Below, piece after piece: positions 1-9,382 of a stretch of 64,000 nt of DNA. The stretch spans positions 124,001-188,000 of the forward strand of contig NZ_JAYMFI010000011.1 of the NCBI RefSeq assembly GCF_035830635.1, read 5' to 3'. Source of the stretch: Adlercreutzia shanghongiae. GTDB lineage: Bacteria > Actinomycetota > Coriobacteriia > Coriobacteriales > Eggerthellaceae. Under the pieces are notes generated by a model. The model saw only the letters and a program-made list of their open reading frames with translations. It did no database searches and was not told the DNA's origin. The position numbers were made by a program, and so were the translations under genes. Every line of letters begins with the position of its first letter. Positions within the stretch are counted from its first letter, which is position 1.

Positions 1-117
1 ACGATTCTCTGACCTGCTTAGCCCTGGACTTGCTCTATGGCGAAACCTGACCTGGGCTTATGCGAAATGGTTACGGCGGACAAGTTCTGCTGACGCCCTC
101 TCGGGTCAAAGAATCGT
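1..117. repeat. 14-bp inverted repeat flanking about 90 bp
   Basis: Bases 1-14 (acgattctctgacc) match the reverse complement of 104-117 (ggtcaaagaatcgt) at 13 of 14 positions. The left arm touches the window edge, so it may be longer. This looks like the ends of a small transposon-like element next to a truncated gene, but no target-site duplication can be tested here. Confidence 0.45.
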
Positions 118-139
118 GATTTTCAAGCCAGAAACGTGA
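1..139 (+). other. Possible 3' end of an unidentified ORF entering from the left
   Basis: The second forward frame is open from the window edge to a TGA at 137-139, giving about 45 codons ending in ...IVIFKPET. I do not recognise the product. The same stretch carries the inverted repeat 1-14/104-117, so it may be non-coding mobile-element DNA rather than a gene end. The reading frame alone is weak evidence. Confidence 0.2.
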
Positions 140-158
140 CGAGAAGCTGCGGTTTTAG

Positions 159-374
159 ACCATACGGGGAGAGAGCAAAGGAGAGATGGCTGTGGGAAGC
201 GAGAGCATAGAGCGCGAATATTTGGAAGAGATGCTCGCGGTGGTGCTGCTGGACGCCGACGGCCGCCAGTATGCCAGCGAGGTCGACCGCAACCTGCTCT
301 ACGTGGCCGTCACCCGCGCCATGCACGCCCTTACGGTGCTGTACCGGGACGAGCCGAGCCCGTTTCTGCGCTGA
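159..374 (+). pseudogene. C-terminal remnant of a UvrD/HelD-like superfamily I helicase
   Basis: The reading frame is open from just after an in-frame TAG at 156-158 to the stop at 374. Its last 60 residues contain the conserved LLYVAVTRAMHALTVLY segment, which matches the motif VI region at the C-terminus of UvrD/Rep/HelD-type helicases (the VAxTRA signature). No ATP-binding or other upstream helicase motif exists in the visible DNA, so this is a 3' fragment. An ATG at 186 has a purine-rich stretch in front, but the spacing is too short to be a convincing start. The inverted repeat at 1-117 just upstream suggests truncation by a mobile element. It converges with the DUF3021 gene, 22 bp away. 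Confidence 0.7.
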
Positions 375-396
375 TGTCCGCCTCGTTCGTTCTGCG

Positions 397-834
397 CTAT
401 CCTCGCTGCCCGCGCCCTTCGCGATAGCGGGCGAGGGCAGCATCGAAGCTGCCGGCGGTGCGGCGGTAGTAGAGGGTGTAGCCGGCGGTGATGGCGGCAA
501 GGGTGATAAGGTAGATAGCAAGGAAGGTGATCCAGGCGCCGCCGTTGTCGGCGGGGAACCATCCGCCGAGGGCCGCCGCGGCCGCCAGGGCCGGCAGCGC
601 CGTCAGGCCGAAGCCGGCGATGCGCGCGGGGTAGGGCGCCCGCCTCACCACCACTTCGGTGAACCACAGGACCTGCAGCGCGACGAGTGCCAGGCAGGCT
701 GCCAGAAGCGAGAGTGTGATAACGACGCCTTCAACCGGACCGGCGAAGATGAGGCCGGCTGCACACCACAGGGCCATGGCGGCGGTGAAGGTGACGCAGA
801 CGCGGACGAGGGCGCTTTTCAGAATGCGGTTCAT
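397..834 (-). CDS. DUF3021-like four-helix membrane protein
   Basis: The protein of 145 residues has four hydrophobic segments (about 10-32, 36-57, 75-95 and 100-120) and a short basic C-terminus, which is the size and layout of the DUF3021 family. These proteins are usually encoded next to LytTR-domain regulators, as here: the LytTR gene lies 96 bp upstream on the same strand. In other bacteria such pairs act together, with the membrane protein thought to sense or modulate the regulator. The ATG at 834 is preceded by a clear GGAAAGGAAG ribosome-binding site. The ligand and function are unknown. Confidence 0.75.
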   Translation of the reverse strand: MNRILKSALVRVCVTFTAAMALWCAAGLIFAGPVEGVVITLSLLAACLALVALQVLWFTEVVVRRAPYPARIAGFGLTALPALAAAAALGGWFPADNGGAWITFLAIYLITLAAITAGYTLYYRRTAGSFDAALARYREGRGQRG

Positions 835-930
835 GGGGCTTCCTTTCCTCGGGTGAGTGGGTGCGGAGCGGGGTGCGGTGCGGTCGGGGAAGGCTGCTGC
901 GGGCCGACGTGGACCGCTGCAGGTGTGCGG

Positions 931-1368
931 TTACAGGCCGATCTTCGCCTTGACGGCGGGTGCGTACTGGCGCGAGGCGATGACGGACTCGCCATTGGAT
1001 AAGATGAGCTCCAGCCGCGCGTTCAGGTAGGGACGCAGGGCGCGCACGTGGTCGAAGTTCACGAGCAGCGACTTCGACGCGCGCACGAATTCCGCGCCTG
1101 CCAGCTGCTCCTCCAGCTCGTACAGCCGCAGGGGGCTTTCCAGCACACGGTCGGGCCCGTAGAGGAAGGTGCGGCCGTCTACCGTCTCGGCGTAGAGCAC
1201 CTCGGAGGCATCCAGGATGACCGTGGCGCCGTCGAGCGTGCCCACGAGCCGCCGGTCCAGGGCGCTTGCGGCGGCCACGAGCGCCTGCACGCGCCGGTCC
1301 ACGGCCACGCATCGGATGTCCACCTCGATGTCGGACACGTCGGCGTGCTCTTCCACGGTGAGTTTCAC
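931..1368 (-). CDS. LytTR-domain DNA-binding transcriptional regulator
   Basis: This is a 145-residue protein whose second half (about 50-143) is a LytTR domain: it contains VLYAETVDGRTFLY, the FVRASKSLLVNFDHV core and a C-terminal segment ending ESVIASRQYAPAVKAKIGL. No receiver domain is present, so it is a stand-alone regulator. I place the start at the GTG at 1368 because GAGAGGAG lies six bases upstream; the longer frame upstream encodes an arginine-rich, non-conserved sequence. It is probably co-transcribed with the DUF3021 gene, and such pairs commonly autoregulate. Targets are unknown; the neighbouring MFS efflux gene is one possibility. Confidence 0.85.
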   Translation of the reverse strand: MKLTVEEHADVSDIEVDIRCVAVDRRVQALVAAASALDRRLVGTLDGATVILDASEVLYAETVDGRTFLYGPDRVLESPLRLYELEEQLAGAEFVRASKSLLVNFDHVRALRPYLNARLELILSNGESVIASRQYAPAVKAKIGL

Positions 1369-1468
1369 GGGGCTCCTCTCTCGGGCGGCGCAGCGGCGCA
1401 AAACGGTTCGGTGCTGCCAGTGTGCCGTGCGTGCGGGCCGAGCGCAAGGGCGCCCGACCCCAGTTGCA

Positions 1469-2908
1469 TCAGGAGAGCTCTGTGTTGCACGGGCGCGGCA
1501 TCTCGGGCGCCGTCTGGGCGAAGGAGCGGGGGCCTGGGGCATGCGCCGAGGTGGCCGCAGCTGCCACGGCGGAAGCGGAAGATGTCGGGGGTGCCGGAGC
1601 GTGCGTTGGGTCCGCGATGGCTTCCTCGCTTTCGTCGTCGAGGCTGCTTAGGCTGCGGGAGCTGAGGGCCCACAGGGTGGCGGCGAACCAGCAGGCGGCC
1701 AGGCCTATGGCCGCCGCGCCCGCGCCCCAGGCCTCCACGGCCAGGGATGTGGCGAACACGGCGACGGGGGCTGCGGCCAGGGTGAGCGAGTTCTGGGTGC
1801 CCAGGGCGCTGCCGCGCATCTCGGCGGGAATGCGGTCGAAGATGAAGAAGCCGAGCAGGGCCGACAGGGGGCCGGCCGCCAGTCCCAGAAGCAGGGCGCT
1901 GAAGGCGAGCAGGGGGAAGGAGGGCAGGAGCCCCAGCCCCAGAATGCCCAGGGCCATGCCTGCCAGCGACAGCACGAACCAGGTACGGCGGCGCAGCTTG
2001 GAGGCGAGGGCGGCATAGCCGAGCGAGCTTGCCAGCATGCCGGCCGACATGGCCGACAGCACGTAGCCGAGCAGCTCGGGAGTGCCCGCAGCCGTGAAGT
2101 GCACGGGCAGCACGAGGCCCTGGAACGAGCCCATGATCATGACGATGCCGAAGCTAATGAACATGGAGGAGCGCAGCAGCGCGTCGCCGGCGAACAGCAC
2201 GCGCGCGCCGGAGTGCAGGGCATTCCACGCTCCGCTCACGATACCGCGCTCGCCCGGGCCCACTGCCGAGGCGCCCTCGTTTCCAGCGGGAACGTCCTTC
2301 CCGCCGATGCGGCCAATGGCGCGGGGCAGCGTGAGGGTCGTAAGCGCTGCGGCCAGGGACATGACGGCCGTGAACCACAGCGCGTTCACGGCGCCGACCG
2401 ATCCCATGAGGAAGGCGGCAAGGGCCGGACCTACGATGACCACGAGGGAATCGAGCGACTGGGTGAGGCCCATGAACTTCTGGAGGCTGCGCCCGTCGCG
2501 CTCGCACACGGCGGGCACGAGCGCGTCGCGGGCCGTCATGCCGGGAATGTCGCCCACCGCGCCGACGAGGCCCAGGGCCACGAACCACCCGAAGGACAGC
2601 CCCCACACCGCGTCCACCACGGGCAGCAGGGCCACGCTCGCCGCCGACAGGATGTCCGAGATCACGGACACGTCGCGGCGGTTGAAGCGGTCGATGAGCG
2701 CGCCGCCGACAAGGCCGATGAGAAACTGCGGCGCGGCGCAGATGAGCGCGAGGGTGCCGGCGGCCAGGGCGTCGCCGGTGGTAGCGAGCAGCACCAGGGG
2801 CAGCGCAACGCCGGCGACGGAGTTGCCGAGCAGCGAGAGCCCGCAGGAGAAGAGGTAGCGTGGCGCGACGGGGCGGGGTGCGCGGGCTCGGGGCGAGGCG
2901 AGGGACAT
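1469..2908 (-). CDS. MFS family efflux transporter
   Basis: The 479-residue polytopic protein has about twelve hydrophobic helices and the loop ALIDRFNRRDVSVISD after helix 2, which corresponds to the MFS motif A region. The layout resembles the EntS/MdfA-like drug or siderophore exporters of the MFS_3 type. A long alanine-rich cytoplasmic tail follows residue 410. The ATG at 2908 has an AAAGG ribosome-binding site. The MerR regulator lies 87 bp upstream on the same strand, and MerR-controlled efflux of toxic compounds is the likely role. The substrate cannot be told from the sequence. Confidence 0.8.
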   Translation of the reverse strand: MSLASPRARAPRPVAPRYLFSCGLSLLGNSVAGVALPLVLLATTGDALAAGTLALICAAPQFLIGLVGGALIDRFNRRDVSVISDILSAASVALLPVVDAVWGLSFGWFVALGLVGAVGDIPGMTARDALVPAVCERDGRSLQKFMGLTQSLDSLVVIVGPALAAFLMGSVGAVNALWFTAVMSLAAALTTLTLPRAIGRIGGKDVPAGNEGASAVGPGERGIVSGAWNALHSGARVLFAGDALLRSSMFISFGIVMIMGSFQGLVLPVHFTAAGTPELLGYVLSAMSAGMLASSLGYAALASKLRRRTWFVLSLAGMALGILGLGLLPSFPLLAFSALLLGLAAGPLSALLGFFIFDRIPAEMRGSALGTQNSLTLAAAPVAVFATSLAVEAWGAGAAAIGLAACWFAATLWALSSRSLSSLDDESEEAIADPTHAPAPPTSSASAVAAAATSAHAPGPRSFAQTAPEMPRPCNTELS

Positions 2909-2995
2909 GGAAGGCCTTTCTCGAACAGGGGATGATCGTTCGAGAGGGAGTTAAAACTATGACGTTGCGTCGGGGTCAAGCGCGGCGTGAAGGAG

Positions 2996-3811
2996 TTATG
3001 AAGGGCGCATCTGCGGCGTGTCGGGCCGCCTCTCGGCCTCGACGCGGGCGGTCATGGCCGCCTCGATGCCGGCCTCGACGCGGTTGTACACGTCCTGTTG
3101 GGCATCGTTGTAGTCCCTGAAGGCGATTTCGTCTAAGAAGCGCTCGCGATCGGTGGAGGGGCGCAGCCAGTTCGCCGCATCGAAGCAGGCGATGACGGGC
3201 GCCAGCGCGTCCAGGGTCTGCTGGGCCAAGGCGTCGCGCTCCTCTTCGGGCGCGTCGGGCCTCAGGCTCTCTATGCGGGCGTTCAGCTGCTCGAAGGCCT
3301 CTATCAGGTCGTCGTTCGCGATGCGCCCGACGACGCGCTCCAGCTCGTCCAGCTCGTCGTCGTTGTAGAGGTGGCCGGCCACCACGAGGGCGGTGCGGTC
3401 GGCGGGGGAGGCGTCGGCGAGGCTGCTCACGCCGGGCAGCATGGACAGGATGCGGGCGAAGCGCACAGGAAGCGTGGGGTCCAGGTTCTCGGTGCGCAGG
3501 GCCGCGATAGTGCGGCGCTGCTCCTCCAGCCGCTCGATTTCCAGGGCGAGCTCCCGATCCAGGTCGTCGAGGGCCGCGGCGGCCGACGAGGCGGGCGCGT
3601 CCATGTCCTCCAAGACCTCGCCGATGCGCGCCAGCGGAAACCCGAGCGAGGCCAGTCGCTTCACGCGCAGAACCCGCGCCACGTCGGCGGCCGGGTAGTC
3701 GCGGTAGCCGTTGGCAGACCGGGGCGGCTCGGGCAGAATCCCCAGCTGGTGGTAGTGCCGTAGCGTGCGCACGGTCACCCCGGCCAACTTCGCCACCTCG
3801 TTGCTGCGCAT
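2996..3811 (-). CDS. MerR family transcriptional regulator
   Basis: The N-terminal 70 residues form a typical MerR winged helix: NEVAKLAGVTVRTLRHYHQLGIL followed by NGYRDYPAADVARVLRVKRLASLGFPLARI. A coiled-coil segment (about 80-120) and a 140-residue alpha-helical C-terminus follow, resembling TipA-like effector domains; no metal-binding cysteines are present. The ATG at 3811 has AAGGAG six bases upstream, which favours it over the longer reading frame. It lies directly upstream of the MFS exporter in the same orientation, so local control of efflux is likely. Length is 271 residues. Confidence 0.85.
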   Translation of the reverse strand: MRSNEVAKLAGVTVRTLRHYHQLGILPEPPRSANGYRDYPAADVARVLRVKRLASLGFPLARIGEVLEDMDAPASSAAAALDDLDRELALEIERLEEQRRTIAALRTENLDPTLPVRFARILSMLPGVSSLADASPADRTALVVAGHLYNDDELDELERVVGRIANDDLIEAFEQLNARIESLRPDAPEEERDALAQQTLDALAPVIACFDAANWLRPSTDRERFLDEIAFRDYNDAQQDVYNRVEAGIEAAMTARVEAERRPDTPQMRPS

Positions 3812-3910
3812 AGTCGCTCCTTCTGTCGTCTTCTTCCATATCTTAGCATGGTCGGAAAGCGGGCGATTTCCGCTCTTTTTCAAGCCGTCGGTTAGAAGGG
3901 CGCTTTACCC

Positions 3911-3916
3911 TATAAT
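3911..3916 (+). promoter_or_regulatory. Probable -10 box for the small-protein/lhr operon
   Basis: TATAAT occurs 40 bp upstream of the ATG at 3956. No good -35 element is seen at the expected distance, so the promoter may rely on an activator or be weak. Confidence 0.45.
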
Positions 3917-3955
3917 TCTCAGAAGGAAGGTAGCGCGAAGAATTGGAAGGTGCGA

Positions 3956-4168
3956 ATGGAATCCGTTGATCAGGTCGATAGCGAGCGGTTGGCGCGGTTC
4001 GAGGCGGCGCTGGGGCGTTTGGCGGCGGAGCGGGAATCGGTGACGGCGACCCTTGAGGCGCTGCGGGCTCAGAACAAGACGCGGACGGCCACCTACCAGC
4101 AGCTGACGGCGCGCAAGCTCACGCTGAAGGCGGCATTGGCCCCCTTCGAGGAAGAGGGGCTCCTGTGA
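3956..4168 (+). CDS. Small coiled-coil protein translationally coupled to lhr
   Basis: This 70-residue, highly charged protein is almost entirely helical by composition (SERLARFEAALGRLAAERES, then a second helix TATYQQLTARKLTLKAALAPF), consistent with a short antiparallel coiled coil. I recognise no family. The ATG at 3956 is favoured over the GTG at 3950 because GGAAGG ends five bases before it. Its stop overlaps the GTG start of the Lhr helicase (GTGA at 4165-4168), so the two are almost certainly co-translated, and a role with the helicase is a reasonable inference. Confidence 0.65.
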   Translation: MESVDQVDSERLARFEAALGRLAAERESVTATLEALRAQNKTRTATYQQLTARKLTLKAALAPFEEEGLL

Positions 4169-7100
4169 GCGGGGCGCGCGAGGCGCCGCCGCTCGGGGCG
4201 TTTTCCGAGGCTACGCGAACATGGTTCGCCGATGCACTGGGTGCGCCCACCGAGGTGCAGGAACGGGCGTGGGAGGCCATTGCCGCCGGCGAGAACGCGC
4301 TCGTGATCGCGCCGACGGGCTCGGGCAAGACCCTGGCCGCCTTTCTGTGGGCCATCGACGCGCTCATGGCCGAGAAGGCGCAGGTTGCCGAGGCGGGAAA
4401 GAAGTGGGTTCGCGGCGCGCGCGTGCTGTACGTGTCGCCGCTGAAGGCCCTCGGCGCCGACGTGGATCGCAATCTGCAAGGGCCGCTTACGGCCATCTCC
4501 GATCTCATGGCGGCCCAGGCGGGGCGTGATGGCGCGAAGCCGCCCGAAGTTCGCACGGCCATGCGCACGGGCGACACCACACCCGACGAGCGCCGCAAGA
4601 TCGCGCGCAACCCGCCTGACATTCTCATCACCACGCCGGAGTCGCTGTACCTTATGCTCACCTCTGCGGCGCGGGATGTGCTGCGACACGTGCAGACGGT
4701 TATCGTGGACGAGGTGCACGCGCTCGCCGGCGACAAGCGCGGCGCGCATCTGTCGCTGTCTCTGGAGCGGCTGGACGATCTGCTGGACGCGCCGGCCCAG
4801 CGTATCGGGCTCTCGGCCACTGTGCGCCCGCGGGACGAGATCGCCCGTTTCCTCGGTGGCGTGCATCCGGTGACGGTGGTGGCAACCGAGGCGCCCCCGG
4901 CCCTCGACCTGTCCGTGTGCGTGCCGGTAAGCGATATGACGGCGGTTCCTGCGTTCGGGGGCTTTCCCGGTGCGGGCGACGGCGCGCGCGAGCGCGGCAC
5001 CGGCCCGAGACGGGCTCCCGTCGAGCAGGCCTGGAAATCGGATCGGGCTCTGCGCGCCGTTATGCGGGACGAGGCCGCCCCGCCGCATCCGGACAGCCGC
5101 CTAGGCACGGCCTCCATCTGGCCCCATATAGAGGCCGCTATCTTGGATGAGGTGCTGGCGCACACCTCCACCATCGTGTTCGTGAACTCGCGCGGCTTGT
5201 GCGAGAAGCTGACGGCGCGTCTGAACGAGCTGTACGCGAAGCGCCTGGGACTCGACGCGCCGCACGCTGAAGCGGCCGGCTACTGGTCGGCTGCGGGCAG
5301 TGCCGGCGGGGAGCCGGGGGCGGCCTTCCGATCGGATATCGGCTCCACGACGGCGCTCGTGACCGAGCCCTCGGTGCTCATCGCCAAGGCCCACCACGGC
5401 TCGGTTTCCAAGGAGAAGCGCCTGCAGGTGGAGCGCGAGCTGAAGGCCGGCGAGCTGCCCTGCGTAGTGGCCACGTCCAGCTTGGAGCTGGGCATCGACA
5501 TGGGCTCTATCGACCTGGTGCTCCAGGTGGCGGCGCCGTTCTCGGTGGCGAGCGGGCTTCAGCGGGTGGGCCGCGCGAACCACCAGGTGGGCGGCCGCTC
5601 GCGGGGCATCATCTTCCCGCGTACGCGGGTGGAGGTGATCGACGCCGCGGTGATGGCCGAGGGCATGGAAGCCGGCGCCATCGAGGCCACGCGTCTCGTG
5701 CGCAACGCCCTGGACGTGCTCGCCCAGCAGACGGTAGCCGCGGTGGCCATGGCGCCCGACGGCCTTCCCGCCGATGGCTGGCTCGCCTGCGTGCGGCGTT
5801 CCGCCTGCTATGTCGATTTGGGACGCCGCTCGTTCGAGGGCGTGCTGGACATGCTCGCGGGCCGTTACGGCTCGGGCGATGTGGCCGAGTTCGCGCCGCG
5901 CATCTTGTGGGACCGCGAGACGGGGCTTTTGAAGCCACGCCCCGGCTCCCAGCGCTTGGCGGTTACGGCGGGGGGCACCATTCCCGACCGCGGCATGTTC
6001 TCGGTGGTGCTGCCCGAGGGCGATGCCAAACAGGGGCGGCGGCGCGTGGGCGAGCTGGACGAGGAAATGGTGATGGAGTCCCGGGTGGGCGACATCATCG
6101 CGCTCGGCACCAGCACCTGGCACATCTTGGAGATCGGCGCCGACCGGGTCGTTGTGGAGGCGGCCCCCGGCCGCGCGGCGCGGCTGCCGTTTTGGCACGG
6201 CGAGGCGGTGGGGCGGCCCTTCGAGGCGGGACGCGCCCGCGGCGCCTTCGTGCGTGCGCTGGACGGCGGCCTGACGGCTGATGCGGGGGGCGAATGTCAG
6301 CTCGAGGAGCCCTTGCGCGAACGTCTCGCGGCCGACGGCCTGGACGAGAACGCCCGGGGCAATCTCGCGGCGCTCGTGCAGGCGCAGCGGGCGTGCACGG
6401 GCATTGTGCCTACCGACAAGCGCCTGGTGGTGGAGCAGTGCGAGGACGAGACGGGCGATTGGCGGGTCATCCTGCACTCGCCGTTCGGCCGGCGCGTGCA
6501 CGAGCCGTGGGCTTTGGCGGTGGGCCACCGTATCATGACGACGCGGGGCCTCGATGCGCAGGTGGCCGCGGCCGACGACGGCATCGTGCTGCGCGTGCCC
6601 ATGACCGAGGGGGAACTCTACGGTGCCGAGCTGTTCCTGTTCGACGCCGACGAGGCCGAGGCCATCGTGCGGGAATGCGTGGGGAGCACCGCGCTCTTCC
6701 CGGCCCGCTTCCGCGAATGCGCGGCACGGGCGCTGCTCATGTCGCCGACAGCCCCGGGCAAGCGCGCGCCGCTGTGGCAGCAGCGTCTGAAGGGCGGTCA
6801 GCTTCTGGAGGCCGCGCGTCGCGAAGAGGATTTCCCCATCATTCTGGAGGCTATGCGCGAGTGCCTGCAGGACGTGTTCGACCTGCCGGGGCTGCGCGAG
6901 GTACTGGGCGCTCTTCAGGCCGGCGCCATCAAGGTGAGCGAGGCGTGCACCGCAGTGCCGTCCCCCTTCGCGGCGCCGCTCGTCTTCGGCTATCTGGGGG
7001 AGCACCTCTACGAGGGCGATCTGCCCCATGCCGAGCGGCAGGCGTCGCTTTTGGCGGTGGATCCGGCCTTGCTCGCCGAGCTCGTGGGCGCGCCGGCGGT

Positions 7101-9330
7101 GGAGGAGGTACTGGACGCCGAGGTGACGGCCCAGGTGCTTTCCGAGCTGCAGCGCACCGCGCCCGGCTGGCGCGTGTGCGGTGCCGAGGGCGTGGCCGAT
7201 CTGCTGCGCGAGCTGGGTCCGCTGACGGCGGAAGAGGTGGCCGCGCGTATGGGTGCCGGCGGCTTGACAGCTGAGGGCGACGCCGAGACGATGCCCGCCT
7301 CCGCTGCGAAGCAGATTCTCGCCGCACTGGAGGCCGAGCGACGGGTCTTTCCCGCGACTATTGCCGGGGCGCGGAAGTGGGTGGCGGCCGATGACGGCCG
7401 GCGCCTACATGGTGCGCTCGGCATCCCGACTCCCTCGTGGGCCCTTCCGGAGCGCGGGCGGTCAGGTTCGGACACGCGGCCCCTCGATGGCCTGATGGCG
7501 CGCTTCGCCCGCACGCACACGCTGTTCTCGGCTGATGAGGCCGCCGCGGCCACAGGCGTCGGCGCGGCCCTTGCGTCGGAATCCCTCGAGCGGCTGGCGG
7601 CCGATGGGCGCCTGGTGCGCCTGGGCGCCGACCGCTGGGCCGACGGGGCGGTGCTGCGCCGGCTGCGCTCGCGCTCGCTCGCCCGGGCTCGCGAGGCGGT
7701 GCGTCCTGTGGCGCCCGAGACTTACGTGCGGTTTCTGTTGGAGCGCCAGGATGTGGCCGCACCGGGCCAGCCGACCCTTGCGGGGATAGACGGCGTGGCC
7801 CAGGTGATCGCCCAGTTCGAGGGCGCGGCGCTGCCTATGGCCCAGTGGGAATCCGACGTGTTCCCCGTGCGCGTGCCCGATTACCGCCCTGCCATGTTGG
7901 ACGAGCTCGTGGCTGCGGGCGAGGTGCTGTGGGCGGCCTCCACCGTAGGCGGCGCGCACCTCGTGTCGTTCTTCCCGACCGACTCGCCCCTGGCGCCGCT
8001 GCCCGCCGACCCCGCTTCCGGCATCGCGGCGGCGGTCGTGCCCGAACCCGGGGTGGGAGAGGGCGCCATCGGGCCGTCGGATATGGCGGCTGAAAGCGGA
8101 GGCGACATCGGGGCCTCTCCTGCCAAGGACGGGGGAGGCGGCGTTGCTTCTGCCGAGCGCCAGAACGCCGATGCCGCCGTTGACGACGGCAAGGCAGGCC
8201 TGGACTCCGCCGTGCGCCACGCGCTTGCGGCTGAGGGGCCACTGGCCTTTCCCGCCCTGGTGGATGCCGTCTCGCGGAGGCATCCACCCCGTGCTCCCGC
8301 GAGCCGCGAGGTGGCCGAGGCGTTGGAGGGGCTCGTGTGGGCCGGCAGGGCCACGGCCGATGGGCTCGGCCTCCTTCGCGCCGGCGGCCTCGCATCCCCG
8401 TCCGATGCCGCCCGCAGCGGCGGTCAGGTGCCCCCGCCCTCGCGCCGGCGGGCGACGAGCCGCCGCGGGCGCACCATGGCCGCCGCCCGCGCCCAAGCTC
8501 GCGCCGCCGCGGTGTCACGCCAAGGTGCTGCGGCCGCCTTCGACGCAGCCCTGGCTGGCCGATGGAGCGCTTTGGTGCCATGCGGCGAAGGGTCTACGGT
8601 GCAGGCGCTCGCACTCGTGGAGTCGCTCATCGACCGCTACGGGGTGGTAACGCGCGACATCGCGCTGGCCGCTGGGGTGCCGGGCGGCCTGTCGGCTTTG
8701 TACCCGGTGCTGCGCGCCATGGAGGATGCCGGCGAGCTTTCCCGCGGCATGTTCGTGGAGGGGATGGGCCCGGCGCAGTTTACGCCCCGGGAGGTGGTGG
8801 AGGCCCTGCGCGCGCATGCGCTCGCCTCCGACGGCGTGACAGCTGGCGATGCGGCATCGGGCCTTTCGGACGAGGATGCCCTCGCCGGCGTCGCGGCTTG
8901 CACAGTGCTGCCCGCCGACGACCCGGCGTGCCTCTTCGGCGCGGGCATTCCTTGGCCTGAAGTGGCCTGGGAAGCTGCCGGGGAGGTTCCGGCCATCGAC
9001 GCCGCCCTTGTGGCGGCGAAACCTGCCCGACGCGAGGGGGCGCTCGTGGTGATAGCTGCCGGCCGCCCGGTGCTGTGGGCCGCACCGCGTCTGAAATCGG
9101 TGCTCGCGTTCACCTCTGACGCCGCCGTTCTAGCGGCGGGGGTGTCATCGCTTGTTGCCTTCGTGCGCGCCGCCCTCAAGCGCGAGGGCTCGGCAGCCTC
9201 GCGACGCAAGATCGTCGTGGAGCACTTCAACGCCCGCGACGTGTTGGAGACGCCCCTCGCCGATCTGCTGCAGGCCGAGGGCTTCGCGCGGCTGCCCGAT
9301 GGCATGCGTCTCTACGCGAGCCCGTTCTAA
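4165..9330 (+). CDS. lhr: Lhr-type large superfamily II DNA helicase
   Basis: A 1721-residue ATP-dependent helicase. The helicase core shows motif I (APTGSGKT, near residue 50), DEVH (VDEVHAL, near 190), LSAT, a FVNSR segment, and the C-terminal motif set GIDMGSIDLVLQVAAP and QRVGRANHQ (about 450-475). The Lhr core and winged-helix regions follow, then a long C-terminal half as in actinobacterial Lhr. An acidic, low-complexity linker near residues 1290-1350 makes it longer than the usual 1500. Lhr proteins are 3'-5' translocases linked to DNA repair. The GTG start is set by the GTGA overlap with the small gene upstream. Confidence 0.93.
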   Translation: MSGAREAPPLGAFSEATRTWFADALGAPTEVQERAWEAIAAGENALVIAPTGSGKTLAAFLWAIDALMAEKAQVAEAGKKWVRGARVLYVSPLKALGADVDRNLQGPLTAISDLMAAQAGRDGAKPPEVRTAMRTGDTTPDERRKIARNPPDILITTPESLYLMLTSAARDVLRHVQTVIVDEVHALAGDKRGAHLSLSLERLDDLLDAPAQRIGLSATVRPRDEIARFLGGVHPVTVVATEAPPALDLSVCVPVSDMTAVPAFGGFPGAGDGARERGTGPRRAPVEQAWKSDRALRAVMRDEAAPPHPDSRLGTASIWPHIEAAILDEVLAHTSTIVFVNSRGLCEKLTARLNELYAKRLGLDAPHAEAAGYWSAAGSAGGEPGAAFRSDIGSTTALVTEPSVLIAKAHHGSVSKEKRLQVERELKAGELPCVVATSSLELGIDMGSIDLVLQVAAPFSVASGLQRVGRANHQVGGRSRGIIFPRTRVEVIDAAVMAEGMEAGAIEATRLVRNALDVLAQQTVAAVAMAPDGLPADGWLACVRRSACYVDLGRRSFEGVLDMLAGRYGSGDVAEFAPRILWDRETGLLKPRPGSQRLAVTAGGTIPDRGMFSVVLPEGDAKQGRRRVGELDEEMVMESRVGDIIALGTSTWHILEIGADRVVVEAAPGRAARLPFWHGEAVGRPFEAGRARGAFVRALDGGLTADAGGECQLEEPLRERLAADGLDENARGNLAALVQAQRACTGIVPTDKRLVVEQCEDETGDWRVILHSPFGRRVHEPWALAVGHRIMTTRGLDAQVAAADDGIVLRVPMTEGELYGAELFLFDADEAEAIVRECVGSTALFPARFRECAARALLMSPTAPGKRAPLWQQRLKGGQLLEAARREEDFPIILEAMRECLQDVFDLPGLREVLGALQAGAIKVSEACTAVPSPFAAPLVFGYLGEHLYEGDLPHAERQASLLAVDPALLAELVGAPAVEEVLDAEVTAQVLSELQRTAPGWRVCGAEGVADLLRELGPLTAEEVAARMGAGGLTAEGDAETMPASAAKQILAALEAERRVFPATIAGARKWVAADDGRRLHGALGIPTPSWALPERGRSGSDTRPLDGLMARFARTHTLFSADEAAAATGVGAALASESLERLAADGRLVRLGADRWADGAVLRRLRSRSLARAREAVRPVAPETYVRFLLERQDVAAPGQPTLAGIDGVAQVIAQFEGAALPMAQWESDVFPVRVPDYRPAMLDELVAAGEVLWAASTVGGAHLVSFFPTDSPLAPLPADPASGIAAAVVPEPGVGEGAIGPSDMAAESGGDIGASPAKDGGGGVASAERQNADAAVDDGKAGLDSAVRHALAAEGPLAFPALVDAVSRRHPPRAPASREVAEALEGLVWAGRATADGLGLLRAGGLASPSDAARSGGQVPPPSRRRATSRRGRTMAAARAQARAAAVSRQGAAAAFDAALAGRWSALVPCGEGSTVQALALVESLIDRYGVVTRDIALAAGVPGGLSALYPVLRAMEDAGELSRGMFVEGMGPAQFTPREVVEALRAHALASDGVTAGDAASGLSDEDALAGVAACTVLPADDPACLFGAGIPWPEVAWEAAGEVPAIDAALVAAKPARREGALVVIAAGRPVLWAAPRLKSVLAFTSDAAVLAAGVSSLVAFVRAALKREGSAASRRKIVVEHFNARDVLETPLADLLQAEGFARLPDGMRLYASPF

Positions 9331-9344
9331 TCGCCCGGCGTGGC

Positions 9345-9369
9345 GGCGTGCGGACCCATTCCGCACGCC
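9345..9369. other. Perfect 9-bp stem hairpin after lhr
   Basis: ggcgtgcgg (9345-9353) pairs with ccgcacgcc (9361-9369) across a 7-base loop, 14 bp after the lhr stop. No T-run follows on the plus strand. It may act together with the larger hairpin immediately downstream. Confidence 0.5.
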
Positions 9370-9382
9370 GACGCAAAAAAGA

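Noticed and set aside
5101..7029. 642-codon minus-strand open frame opposite lhr
   Set aside because: Composition is dominated by His, Arg and Gly, as expected for an antisense frame of GC-rich coding DNA.
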